This document shows positions 1 through 7,896 of a stretch of 64,000 nucleotides of DNA, piece by piece. Position 1 is the stretch's first letter. The number at the start of each line of letters is the position of its first letter. This stretch comes from Amycolatopsis keratiniphila subsp. keratiniphila (GTDB taxonomy: Bacteria > Actinomycetota > Actinomycetes > Mycobacteriales > Pseudonocardiaceae), in the NCBI RefSeq assembly GCF_001620365.2, contig NZ_LQMT02000032.1, positions 1-64,000 of the forward strand. Reading direction: 5' to 3'. The translations under genes were made by a program, and so were the position numbers. The notes beneath the pieces were generated by a model, which was not told the DNA's origin, searched no databases, and saw only the letters and a program-made list of their open reading frames with translations.

Positions 1-54
1 TGGCTGCTGTGGTTGCTGGTGCAGGTGAGCTGCAGGTGGCGATCCCTGAAGGTA

Positions 55-101
55 GTGAAGGCCTCCTTGCCTACCTTCAGGGTAGGCAAGGAGGCCTTCA
101 C
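55..101. repeat. Perfect 21-bp stem-loop, family A
   Basis: Arms 55-75 and 81-101 pair perfectly over 21 bp with a 5-nt loop. The outer part reads GTGAAGGCCTCCTT, shared with the stem-loops at 161, 317, 39605 and 56282. The inner part differs between copies. Confidence 0.9.
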
Positions 102-160
102 GGACTACGCGATCGCCACCCGCGGCTCAGCCGAGGCAACTCGACCTTCACACGTTCCCC

Positions 161-219
161 AAGTACGTGAAGGCCCCCTTCACTGCGTCTAGCACAGTGA
201 AGGGGGCCTTCACGTACTT
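161..219. repeat. Perfect 25-bp stem-loop, family A
   Basis: Arms 161-185 and 195-219 are perfectly complementary over 25 bp with a 9-nt loop. The core GTGAAGGCCCCCTT marks it as a member of the same family as 55-101. No T-run follows, so an intrinsic terminator role would rest on the stem alone. Confidence 0.9.
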
Positions 220-316
220 CAGCTGCGAGCGAAGGGCAGCGGTGGCGTGGTGGGGCGCGTCTCGGGAGTGGCGATTCGGATTAGAGCCGCCCGTGTCCTC
301 GGCACCTCCCGATCCG

Positions 317-375
317 AAGTCCGTGAAGGCCTCCTTGAGGGACTCTGGGTCCCTCAAGGAGCCCTTCACAGACTT
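317..375. repeat. 27-bp stem-loop, family A, two mismatches
   Basis: Arms 317-343 and 349-375 pair at 25 of 27 positions with a 5-nt loop. The outer arm carries GTGAAGGCCTCCTT. It is the family A copy nearest the 3' end of the minus-strand gene that stops at 526. Confidence 0.85.
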
Positions 376-380
376 GGAAA

Positions 381-480
381 CACCGACAGGGCGTGCGCGA
401 AGGCGTGATTCGCGTGACTGGGAGGCGCACTCGGGGTGTTCCGCCGCTGATCACGCGAGTCCCGGATTCGATCACGTCAG
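381..480. repeat. Degenerate array of ~21-nt CACGCGAGT-type units
   Basis: Units such as GATTCGCGTGACTGGG on one side and GATCACGCGAGTCCC and GATCACGTCAGT on the other are diverged copies of the units that build the large palindromes at 36752-36975 and 56146-56266. The array lies directly 3' of the gene ending at 526. Confidence 0.55.
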
Positions 481-525
481 TGCGATCTCACGACCACCCC
501 GACCCAGGCCCCAGAACGACGGGGG

Positions 526-1509
526 TCAATACGCGCCGCCGTGCTCGAAGAACCGGCGGGGATTGTGCACCAGCATCGTCGTTATGTCCTTTTCGGAAAC
601 CCCCGACTCCCGCAAGGCGGGCAGCACATCCCGGGTGATGTGGAGGAAATGCCAGTTCGGTGCCACGGCGGCCATCTTGTCCCGCTCGAACCAGTCGATG
701 AAACACGAGGCATCATGGGAGAGGACCATGCTTTCGGCGTAACCGCGCTCGCACATCGCCGCGACCGTGGCCACCCGGTCGTCGAACGACAGCAACGGGT
801 CGAGCCCGAACCGGTCCATGCCCAGCAGCGATCCCTTGTCGGCGATTTCGGTGAGGTAATCGAGGTCCGTGGTGTCGCCGCTGTGGCCGATGAGGACCCT
901 GCTCAAGTCGACGCCTTCGGAAGCGAACACGGCCTGCTGTTCGAGGCCGCGGCGGGTGGGCGCGTGGGTGTGGGTCATGATCGGCGCGCCGGTCTCCCGG
1001 TGCGCCTTCGCGACCGCGCGCAGGACGCGTTCGACGCCGGGAGTGACCCCGGGTTCGTCGGTCGCGCACTTCAGCAGGGCCGCCTTCACCCCGGTGCCGG
1101 CGATCCCGTCGACGATGTCGCCGGTGAAGAGGCCGACCAGCGGATCTTCGCCGTCGTCGAAGATGAGGCCCGGTCCGCGGTGGTGGAGGTAGTGCGGGAC
1201 GTCGTTGTAGGTGTAGAGCCCGGTCGCGACGATGATCCGGAGGTCGGTTTCGGCCGCGACCCGCTGAACGCGCGGGAGGTAGCGGCCGAGCCCGATCACG
1301 GTGGGGTCGACGATGGTGTCGATCCCGGCGGCCTTGAGTTCGTCGAGCCGCCGGATCGCGTCGGCGACGTGTTCGTCTTCGCGGAACCCGTCGTGCTCGG
1401 GGTGGTTCGCCATGAACTCGGGACTGAGCACGAACAGGTGCTCGTGCATGAGCACCCGGCCCAGCTCGCCGGTGCCGACGGGCCCTCGGACGGTTTCGAC
1501 CTGCGCCAT
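526..1509 (-). CDS. Phosphotriesterase-family metal-dependent hydrolase
   Basis: A 327-residue amidohydrolase-superfamily protein of the phosphotriesterase/lactonase branch. All expected binuclear metal ligands are visible: H22 and H24 in MHEHLF, the carboxylated-Lys candidate K147 in ALLKCATD, H182 in MTHTH, H209 in LIGHSGD, and D266 in LSHD. Family members hydrolyse lactones or phosphotriesters, and the native substrate cannot be read from sequence. It starts 5 bp downstream of the stop of the acyl-CoA synthetase gene on the same strand, so the two are almost certainly cotranscribed. That context favours a lactone or ester hydrolysis step in small-acid catabolism over organophosphate degradation. 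Confidence 0.85.
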   Translation of the reverse strand: MAQVETVRGPVGTGELGRVLMHEHLFVLSPEFMANHPEHDGFREDEHVADAIRRLDELKAAGIDTIVDPTVIGLGRYLPRVQRVAAETDLRIIVATGLYTYNDVPHYLHHRGPGLIFDDGEDPLVGLFTGDIVDGIAGTGVKAALLKCATDEPGVTPGVERVLRAVAKAHRETGAPIMTHTHAPTRRGLEQQAVFASEGVDLSRVLIGHSGDTTDLDYLTEIADKGSLLGMDRFGLDPLLSFDDRVATVAAMCERGYAESMVLSHDASCFIDWFERDKMAAVAPNWHFLHITRDVLPALRESGVSEKDITTMLVHNPRRFFEHGGAY

Positions 1510-1514
1510 GCCGC

Positions 1515-3167
1515 TCAGCCCCTCTCCCGGAGTTCGCGGCGGAGGATCTTGCCGCTCACCGTTTTCGGCAGTTCGTCGAGCACCTCGATCACGCGCGGGT
1601 ACTTGTACGCGGCGAGGCGTTCCTTGCAGAACGCGACGAGATCCTGGGGGTCGGGCGTGGTGCCCGGAGCCGGGCTGATGTAGGCCTTCACGGTCTCGCC
1701 GCGATACTCGTCCGGAACGCCGACGACAGCCGCTTCACGCACCGCGGGATGCGTGTACAGGACGTCCTCGACCTCACGCGGCCAGACCTTGAACCCGGAG
1801 GCGTTGATCATGTCCTTCTTGCGGTCGACGACGTAGACCCAGCCGCTCGGCTCCATGAAGCCGATGTCGCCGGTCAGGAGCCTGCCGCCGGGCAGCGCGG
1901 CTTCGGTCGCCTCGGGCCGGTTCCAGTAGCCGGGGATCACCATCGGACCTTCGACGGCGATCTCGCCCGCCGTCCCGAACGGCAGCTCCTCGCCGTTCTC
2001 ACCGAGAATGCGCACGATCGTCCCCGGCACCGGCAGGCCGATCGAGATCGTGCCGGACGCTTCGTCGATGGGCGCTTCGAGACTGCTCGGGACGACGATG
2101 CAGCCCGCGGTCGTCTCGGTGAGCCCGTAGCCGTTGTGGATGTAGTGGCCGAACCGTTCGCGGAACGCGGCGACCACGGCGGGCGGCAGCGCGGCGCCGC
2201 CGGAGTACAGCAACTCGAACGAGTCGAAATGTTCGCGGCCGACGCCGGGGTGGGCCATCAGCGCCATGTACGCCGTCGACGGGCCCACCGTGTACACGGG
2301 CTTGTGTTCCAGGAAGGCGTCGAGCACCACGCCGGGCTCGAACCGGTACGCGAGCGCGAGCGTGCCGCCGATGTCGATCGCGGAGGCGATCTCGCAGACC
2401 ATGCCGGTGATGTGGAACAGCGGGGCCAGACCGAACAGCGTGGCGCCCTCGCCGAGACCGCTGAACGTGCTGAGCACGGCCGCGTTCGCGCCGAGGTTGC
2501 CGTGGGTGTTCATCGCCCCCTTCGGCGTCCCGCTGGTGCCCGACGTGTAGCTGATCAGCGCGACGTCGTCGGGGCCGAGGCGGGGGTCAGGGGGCGGATC
2601 TCCCGCCGCCCGCGCCACCGTCAGCAGATCGGCGGCGCCGGGGGTCGGCTCCCGCACGATCCCGCCGAACACCCGCGCGTCGTCGCGGCCCTGCAGGTCC
2701 AGTTCGCTGGTGGTCAGCGCGATGGTCACGCCGCTGCCGGGCACCAGCGGGCCGATCCGGCGGTTCCATCCGCTCTGCGAGCAGACGACCGCGCGCACCC
2801 CCGCGTCCTCGAAGACGTGCCGGAGTTCCCGCTCGCGGTACATCGGGTTGACCGGGACGACGATCCCGCCCGCCTTCCAGGCTCCGAGCAACGCCAGCAC
2901 GAACTGCGGGACGTTCTGCAGGACCAGGGCGAGCCGGTCCCCCGGGGCGAAACCGGAGGCCAGCAGATGACGCGCGACGCCGTCGGAAAGCTCGTCGACC
3001 TCGCGATAGCTCATCGTCGCGTCGAAGTAGGCGATCGCCGTGGCCTGCGGGGAGCGCCGCACCGCCCGCCGAAAGGACGCGGGGACCGTGGTCGCTTCCG
3101 GTGTCCCCGCCGCCTTCATCCGATCTTCGTAGGCGGCCAGCCACGGCTTCGCTTCGTACCGGCTCAT
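1515..3167 (-). CDS. AMP-dependent acyl-CoA synthetase
   Basis: An ANL-superfamily ligase of 550 residues that activates a carboxylic acid to its CoA thioester through an acyl-adenylate. The AMP-binding loop YTSGTSGTPKG lies at about 207-217, the YGLTET motif at about 347-352, and the C-terminal catalytic lysine in the SGKILRRE tail. The ATG at 3167 is preceded by GGAGG at good spacing. The open frame extends 22 codons further upstream without a ribosome-binding site. It is divergent from the enoyl-CoA hydratase at 3244 across a 76-bp region holding an operator-like site, and leads into the phosphotriesterase-like gene. Chain-length specificity is unknown, but medium or long-chain fatty acids or aromatic acids are plausible. 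Confidence 0.88.
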   Translation of the reverse strand: MSRYEAKPWLAAYEDRMKAAGTPEATTVPASFRRAVRRSPQATAIAYFDATMSYREVDELSDGVARHLLASGFAPGDRLALVLQNVPQFVLALLGAWKAGGIVVPVNPMYRERELRHVFEDAGVRAVVCSQSGWNRRIGPLVPGSGVTIALTTSELDLQGRDDARVFGGIVREPTPGAADLLTVARAAGDPPPDPRLGPDDVALISYTSGTSGTPKGAMNTHGNLGANAAVLSTFSGLGEGATLFGLAPLFHITGMVCEIASAIDIGGTLALAYRFEPGVVLDAFLEHKPVYTVGPSTAYMALMAHPGVGREHFDSFELLYSGGAALPPAVVAAFRERFGHYIHNGYGLTETTAGCIVVPSSLEAPIDEASGTISIGLPVPGTIVRILGENGEELPFGTAGEIAVEGPMVIPGYWNRPEATEAALPGGRLLTGDIGFMEPSGWVYVVDRKKDMINASGFKVWPREVEDVLYTHPAVREAAVVGVPDEYRGETVKAYISPAPGTTPDPQDLVAFCKERLAAYKYPRVIEVLDELPKTVSGKILRRELRERG

Positions 3168-3201
3168 GCAGGTTTCCTCCCTGACAAGACTCGACGATCC
3201 C

Positions 3202-3222
3202 GTAAGCATCCGCTTAGTATGT
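3202..3222. promoter_or_regulatory. TetR-type operator between divergent acyl-CoA genes
   Basis: The dyad TAAGC-N4-GCTTA (3203-3216) lies between the divergent synthetase and hydratase starts. Read on the minus strand it begins ACATACTAAGCGG, and it matches the site at 6455-6475 at 18 of 21 positions. The TetR gene at 5750, located between the two sites, is the natural candidate regulator. That link is inference. Confidence 0.6.
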
Positions 3223-3243
3223 CGATGACGCAAGGAGGTCGAC

Positions 3244-4065
3244 GTGACCGATCAGCTCTCACCGTCCGAAGTGGACACTGCGGACACGGTCCGGTACGCC
3301 GTGGACGGCGCCGTCGCCACGATCACCTTCGACAAACCCGAGCGCGGCAACGCGATGGATCAGCCGATGCAGATCCGCTACGGCCGGCTGCTGGGCGAGG
3401 CGTCGGCCGATCCCGGGGTCCGTGCCGTCGTCGTCACCGGCGGCGGGCGCTCCTTCTGCCCCGGCGCGGACCTGGGGCTGCTGGAGGACATCTCCGCCAA
3501 CGGCACGGGCACGCCGGAACGGGAAGGTTTCCGCGACGTCCTCGCCGCCGCGTATGCCGACGTGCCGGTGGTCGCGGCGATCAACGGCGGCTGCGCCGGG
3601 CTCGGTTTCGTCATCGCCTGCGCCGCCGACGTCCGGTTCGCCGCGGCGGGCGCGAAGTTCACCACCGCGTTCGCGCGGCGCGGCCTCATCGCCGAATACG
3701 GTGTGGCGAAACTGCTTCCCGAACTCGTCGGCCGCGGCCGGGCGCTCGACCTGCTGCTCTCCGGGCGGACCTTCACCGCCGAACAGGCGTACGAGTACGG
3801 CCTGGTGCAGGAAGTCGTGTCGCCGGAAGAGCTTTCGGCTCGGGCGATGGCCTACGCCACCGAACTCGCGACGTACAGCGCGCCACGCTCCATGGCGCTC
3901 ATGAAACGGCAAGTCCTTCGAGAAGCCGGGCTCTCCCTGGAGGATTCCGCCAGGGAGGCCACCTCCCTGATGCTCGAATCCTTCGGCCACCCGGAACTTC
4001 CCGAAGGCCTGGCCAGCTGGAACGAACGCCGCCCGCCGGCTTTCCCGCCGTACCAAGGCGATTAG
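3244..4065 (+). CDS. Enoyl-CoA hydratase/isomerase family protein
   Basis: A 273-residue crotonase-fold protein starting at GTG behind a strong AAGGAGG site. Oxyanion-hole segments are visible in GGGRSFCPGADLG and INGGCAGLGFVIA, followed by a PELVGRGRALDLLLSGR segment typical of hydratases. It would hydrate or isomerise a 2-enoyl-CoA formed after activation by the divergent synthetase at 3167. The gene is convergent with the SDR ending at 4088, with 22 bp between stops. Exact reaction (hydratase, isomerase or hydrolase) cannot be assigned from family membership alone. Confidence 0.85.
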   Translation: MTDQLSPSEVDTADTVRYAVDGAVATITFDKPERGNAMDQPMQIRYGRLLGEASADPGVRAVVVTGGGRSFCPGADLGLLEDISANGTGTPEREGFRDVLAAAYADVPVVAAINGGCAGLGFVIACAADVRFAAAGAKFTTAFARRGLIAEYGVAKLLPELVGRGRALDLLLSGRTFTAEQAYEYGLVQEVVSPEELSARAMAYATELATYSAPRSMALMKRQVLREAGLSLEDSAREATSLMLESFGHPELPEGLASWNERRPPAFPPYQGD

Positions 4066-4087
4066 GCCGCGTCCGGTCCCGCGGTGC

Positions 4088-4873
4088 TCACTCCCCGCTG
4101 ACCTGCTCCACCTTGCGCTGCAGCTTGTTCATCCCGCCGAGCCAGCGGTCGGTCTGCGTGGCCCGCGCGGCGTAGTAGTCCGCGACCTCGGGATGCGGCA
4201 GCACCAGAAAACGGTCCTCCGCGATGGCCTCGAACAACGCGTCCGCGACCTGTTCCGGCTGGATCGCCGACGCGCCCATCAGCAGTTCGCCCGCGGGGCC
4301 GGTGTTCTCCAGCATCGCCGTCCGCACGCCCTGCGGGCAGATGGCCTGCACGGTCAGCCCGCGGTGCCGGTACGTCGCCGACAGCCATTCGGAGAACGCG
4401 AGCGCGCCGTGTTTGGTCACCGAGTACGAAGCCGAACCGAGACTGGTCAGCAATCCCGCCGCCGACACCGTCGAGATGAAGTGCCCGCGTCCGCGTTCGA
4501 GCCACGGCGGCAGGAGCAGCCGCGCCGCGCGCACGTGCGCCATGACGTTGACGTCCCAGATCCGCGCCCAGTCCTCCTCGGGCGCGTCGACGCCGCCCAT
4601 CGGCGCGATCCCGGCGTTGGCACAGAAGACGTCGATCTCGCCGAGGGTTTCGCGGGCCGCCGCGATCAGCGACGCGACTCCCGCTTCGCTCGCGGCGTCA
4701 CCGGCGACGGCGGTCCCGCCGATCTCCTTCGCGACCTCGGCCGCGGCGTCCCCGTTCAGGTCGCCGACGACCACGCGCGCGCCCTCGGCGGCGAACCGGC
4801 GGGCGAGTACGGCACCGATCCCGCCGCCCCCGCCGGTGACGACGACACCGGATCCGGTGAAGGACGGCGTCAC
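4088..4873 (-). CDS. SDR-family NAD(P)-dependent oxidoreductase
   Basis: A classical short-chain dehydrogenase of 261 residues. The cofactor motif TGGGGGIG is near residue 13, NAG lies near 85, and the catalytic SxnYSVTK tetrad region follows. It starts at GTG 4873 in a 4-bp overlap (GTGA) with the stop of the upstream SDR, so the two are translationally coupled. A tail after the Rossmann fold (…VADYYAARATQTDRWL…) resembles SDRs that use lipid or acyl substrates. Likely reaction is oxidation of a hydroxy-acyl intermediate from the same catabolic cluster. Confidence 0.85.
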   Translation of the reverse strand: MTPSFTGSGVVVTGGGGGIGAVLARRFAAEGARVVVGDLNGDAAAEVAKEIGGTAVAGDAASEAGVASLIAAARETLGEIDVFCANAGIAPMGGVDAPEEDWARIWDVNVMAHVRAARLLLPPWLERGRGHFISTVSAAGLLTSLGSASYSVTKHGALAFSEWLSATYRHRGLTVQAICPQGVRTAMLENTGPAGELLMGASAIQPEQVADALFEAIAEDRFLVLPHPEVADYYAARATQTDRWLGGMNKLQRKVEQVSGE

Positions 4874-5625
4874 AGGCCACCGGCCAGTGTCACGCCGCCG
4901 TCGAGGACCATCGTCTGCCCGGTGATCCAGCCCGCCTCTTCCGAAAGCAGGAACGACACGGCGCTCGCGATGTCCGCCGGGACGCCGAGGCGCTTCATCG
5001 GGTACGGCTCCGAGACCTCTTCCTCGCGGCCTTCGTACAGCGCGGTCGCGAACTTGGTCTTGACCACGGCCGGCGCGACGGCGTTCACGCGGATCTTCGG
5101 GCCCAGCTCGAAACCGAGTTCCTTGGTGAGCCGGATCAGCGCGGCCTTGCTGACGCCGTACATCCCGATCCCGGGCGACGCGCCGAGCCCGGCGATGGAC
5201 GCGACGTTCACCACCGCGCCGCCGTGCTCCCCCATCCACGCGTCCCGCGCCCGGCGGGTCCACGAAAGCGGGGCGAGCACGTTGACGGCGAAGATCTTCG
5301 CGGCGGCACCGGGGTCGACGTCCAGGGTCGGCCCGAACACCGGGTTGATGCCGGTGTTGTTGACCAGCATGTCGAGCCGCCCGAAGGTCTCGATGGTCTT
5401 GGCGACGGCCTCGGCCTGGTGTTCGTCGTCGTCGGCCTTGCCCGGCACGGCGATGGCGACGGCCTCGCCGCCCAGTTCGGCCACCGCCTCGGCGAGCGGC
5501 TCCGGCTTGCGCGCGGTGATGCACACCTTCGCGCCGCGCTCGACGAGGTCCTTGGCGATCCCGAGGCCGATGCCCCGGCTGGCCCCGGTGACGATCGCGA
5601 CGCGATCCTTGAAGGAGTGGTTCAC
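4870..5625 (-). CDS. SDR-family oxidoreductase (3-oxoacyl reductase type)
   Basis: A 251-residue classical SDR with TGASRGIG at the cofactor site, NNTG, and YGVSKAA as the active-site Tyr-x3-Lys. It resembles 3-oxoacyl-ACP/CoA reductases (FabG-like). I place the start at GTG 5625 because GAGGAG sits 9 nt upstream, although the frame is open to 5661. It is the first gene of a two-gene minus-strand operon, facing the TetR gene at 5750 across 124 bp with a palindromic operator. The pair probably performs hydroxyacyl/ketoacyl interconversion. Confidence 0.85.
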   Translation of the reverse strand: MNHSFKDRVAIVTGASRGIGLGIAKDLVERGAKVCITARKPEPLAEAVAELGGEAVAIAVPGKADDDEHQAEAVAKTIETFGRLDMLVNNTGINPVFGPTLDVDPGAAAKIFAVNVLAPLSWTRRARDAWMGEHGGAVVNVASIAGLGASPGIGMYGVSKAALIRLTKELGFELGPKIRVNAVAPAVVKTKFATALYEGREEEVSEPYPMKRLGVPADIASAVSFLLSEEAGWITGQTMVLDGGVTLAGGL

Positions 5626-5663
5626 TCTGTCGATCTCCTCTGTGTTCACTAGCGAGCGCATTC

Positions 5664-5683
5664 ACTAAGCGAGCGCTCACTTA
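5664..5683. promoter_or_regulatory. Palindromic TetR-type operator between SDR operon and tetR
   Basis: An 18-bp near-perfect palindrome (TAAGCGAGCGCTCACTTA, one mismatched pair) lies 38 bp upstream of the SDR start and about 66 bp upstream of the tetR start. A second AGCGAGCGC copy sits at 5651-5659. The arrangement is typical of autoregulation by the divergent TetR. Confidence 0.6.
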
Positions 5684-5749
5684 CAATGGGAAGGTCCGGA
5701 GACGCTGTCAAGCCCACACTCCGGTTCGAGCGTCTGGGAGGATCTGCGG

Positions 5750-6364
5750 ATGACCATGTCGCTGTCGGCCGAACTGTGGCCCGACGTCCAGCCGGAGACG
5801 GCACGGCGGCTGATGCTGGCCGGCGTCGAATCCTTCGCGCGGCGCGGCTATCACGCGACCACCACCAGGGACATCGCCTCGGCGGCGGGCATGAGCCCCG
5901 CGGCGCTGTACGTGCACTTCCCGTCCAAGGCCGCGCTGCTGTTCGCCATCTCGAAGTACGGCCACGAGCAGACGCTCTCCCTGGTCGAGAGTGTCGTGGC
6001 GCGGGAGTCCGACCCGGTCGAGCGGATCCGGCTGCTGGTGGAGGACTTCGTGGCCTGGCACGCGCGGAGGCACACCGTGGCCCGCGTGGTGCAGTACGAA
6101 CTGCAGGCACTGCCCGACGAGGAGTTCGAGATCGTCGCGAAACTGCGCCGCCGCATCGAGCAGGTCGTGCGCGAGGTCATCACCGAAGGCACACAGGCGG
6201 GTGTGTTCACCGTCGGCGACCCGCACACCGCGGCCCGCGCCGTGCTCTCGCTCGGCGTCGACGTCTCCCGCTGGTACAGCGAGCGGGCCCGCCAGACGCC
6301 CAAGAAGCTGGGCCAGGAGTACAGCGAGCTGGTGCTGCGCATGCTCGGCACGAAACTCTCCTGA
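5750..6364 (+). CDS. TetR/AcrR-family transcriptional regulator
   Basis: A 204-residue TetR repressor with the N-terminal DNA-binding helices at about 18-63 (FARRGYHATTTRDIASAAGMS…ALYVHFPSK). The C-terminal ligand domain is of the TetR_C type common in regulators of acyl-CoA catabolism. GGGAGG lies 9 nt upstream of the ATG. It is divergent from the two-SDR operon and precedes the MFS importer. CTAAGCG-containing operator candidates at 3202, 5664 and 6455 suggest it controls the synthetase, hydratase, SDR and transporter genes, with an acyl-CoA as probable inducer (inference). Confidence 0.88.
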   Translation: MTMSLSAELWPDVQPETARRLMLAGVESFARRGYHATTTRDIASAAGMSPAALYVHFPSKAALLFAISKYGHEQTLSLVESVVARESDPVERIRLLVEDFVAWHARRHTVARVVQYELQALPDEEFEIVAKLRRRIEQVVREVITEGTQAGVFTVGDPHTAARAVLSLGVDVSRWYSERARQTPKKLGQEYSELVLRMLGTKLS

Positions 6365-6407
6365 CCAGTACTGATCGACCTCTCCCGGCGATACCGCCAC
6401 CAGAGTG

Positions 6408-6429
6408 ACATACCAACTGGTCGGTATCT
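6408..6429. promoter_or_regulatory. Second TetR-type operator upstream of MFS gene
   Basis: The dyad ATACC-N8-GGTAT reads ACATACCAACTGGTCGGTAT on the plus strand. It closely matches the site at 48658-48677 in front of the beta-lactamase-fold esterase, and differs from the neighbouring CTAAGCG-type site, so the transporter may answer to two regulators. Confidence 0.5.
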
Positions 6430-6448
6430 AGAATTACCCGTTGAGACG

Positions 6449-6477
6449 TTGACCACATACTAAGCGGTTGTTAACTT
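6449..6477 (+). promoter_or_regulatory. Promoter of MFS gene with operator in the spacer
   Basis: A -35-like TTGACC (6449-6454) and -10-like TAACTT (6472-6477) are separated by exactly 17 nt. The spacer is filled by the ACATACTAAGCGG-type operator at 6455-6475. A repressor bound there would block RNA polymerase directly. Confidence 0.6.
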
Positions 6478-6522
6478 GCCCGGACTGCATCGCCGCAGCA
6501 GCGCCGAGCGAAGGGCATCCAG

Positions 6523-7896
6523 ATGGCCGACACCGCACCGAACGCCCCCGGAACCGCCGCCGAACCGACGATCACCGTCTCCCAGCGCAGGAAGGCCGCG
6601 ACCGCGGCGGCACTCGCCTCATCGGTCGAGTGGTACGACTACTTCGTCTTCGGGATCGCCGCCGCCCTGGTGTTCGGGAAGACCTTCTTCCCCACCACCA
6701 ACGCCGCGGCCGGCGTCCTCGCCTCGTTCGCCACCTTCGCCGTCGGTTTCCTCGCCAGGCCGCTCGGCGGGATCATCGCGGGCAGCCTCGGCGACAAACG
6801 CGGCCGGAAACCCGTGCTGGTGCTGGCGATCGCGCTGATGGGCGCGGCGACCACGCTGATCGGCCTGCTGCCGACCTACGATTCGATCGGCATCGCCGCG
6901 CCGATCCTCCTGGTGCTGCTCCGGCTCGTGCAGGGGGTCGCCGTCGGGGCCCAGTGGGGTGGCGCGATGCTGCTCGCCACCGAGTACGCGCCGCCCGGGA
7001 AACGCGGTCTCTACGGCAGCCTCGTCCAGCTCGGCGTCCCGATCGGGGTCGTGCTGGCGAACACGGTGTTCCTGATCGCCGCGCAGGTCGCGCCGCCGTC
7101 CGACTTCCTCGTGTGGGCGTGGCGGATCCCGTTCCTGGTCGGCGTCCTCGTGCTCGGGCTGGCCTGGTACATGCACGTCAAGATCGACGAGACGCCCGAA
7201 TACCGCCGCGCCGAAGCGAAACTCGCCGCCGAGGAACGCGGGCGGGCCAAGTCGCCGCTGCGCGACGTCCTGCGCCACCACAAGGGCACGGTGCTGCTGG
7301 CCGGCGGTTCGTTCATGGTCAACACCGCCACCTTCTACATCCTGCTGAACGGCGTCCTCGACTACGCCACCCGCCATCTGGGCATGTCGCGGACCACCGT
7401 GCTCGTCGCGACCCTGCTGATCAGCACACTGCAGCTGGCGATCATCCCGCTGGCGGCGAAACTGTCCGACCGGATCGGCAGGCTCAAGATCTACACCTTC
7501 GGCGCGGCGGGGGTCGCGCTTTGGGCGATCCCGATGTTCCTGCTGATCGACACGGCGTCGCTGCCGCTGTTCGTGGTCGCCTCGTTCGTGGGCTCGCTGT
7601 TCCTCGGCATCATGTACGGCCCGCAGGCGGCGCTGTTCGCCGAACTGTTCACCGCCGAGATGCGCTACACCGGCGCCTCGCTCGGCTACCAGATCAGCGC
7701 GGTCGTCGGCGGCGGGCTCGCGCCGTTCATCATGGTGCTGCTGCTGGAATCCACCGGGACCTCGATGTCGGTTTCGCTCTACATCATCGTGCTGGCCCTG
7801 ATCTCGCTCGGTTCGATCGGCCTGCTCGCCAAACGGGCGCGGTCCACTTCGGACTCAGACGACCGCGCGCGCGAAGCGGTCGGCGACCAGTCGTAG
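6523..7896 (+). CDS. MFS transporter, metabolite:H+ symporter (MHS) type
   Basis: A 457-residue 12-helix transporter with the MHS hallmarks WYDYFVFG near the start, the loop motif GSLGDKRGRKPVL between helices 2 and 3, and DRIGRLKIY as its repeat. Relatives import small organic acids, shikimate, proline/betaine or dicarboxylates with protons. Position beside acyl-CoA catabolic genes and a shared operator suggest it imports the acid activated by the synthetase at 1515 (inference). AAGG lies about 8 nt before the ATG. Its 3' end overlaps the convergent WYL regulator gene by 42 bp. Confidence 0.88.
   Translation: MADTAPNAPGTAAEPTITVSQRRKAATAAALASSVEWYDYFVFGIAAALVFGKTFFPTTNAAAGVLASFATFAVGFLARPLGGIIAGSLGDKRGRKPVLVLAIALMGAATTLIGLLPTYDSIGIAAPILLVLLRLVQGVAVGAQWGGAMLLATEYAPPGKRGLYGSLVQLGVPIGVVLANTVFLIAAQVAPPSDFLVWAWRIPFLVGVLVLGLAWYMHVKIDETPEYRRAEAKLAAEERGRAKSPLRDVLRHHKGTVLLAGGSFMVNTATFYILLNGVLDYATRHLGMSRTTVLVATLLISTLQLAIIPLAAKLSDRIGRLKIYTFGAAGVALWAIPMFLLIDTASLPLFVVASFVGSLFLGIMYGPQAALFAELFTAEMRYTGASLGYQISAVVGGGLAPFIMVLLLESTGTSMSVSLYIIVLALISLGSIGLLAKRARSTSDSDDRAREAVGDQS

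Larger units (their letters stand above)
1..525. other. Repeat-rich intergenic region at left edge
   Basis: No open frame here looks coding. The stretch holds three strong inverted repeats and one array of tandem-type units, described in separate entries, and ends at the stop of the minus-strand phosphotriesterase-like gene. Around 268-315 there is also a decayed half of another palindrome: GAGTGGCGATTCGG matches one arm of the intact hairpin at 11990-12035. Any gene to the left ends before this window. Confidence 0.6.
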
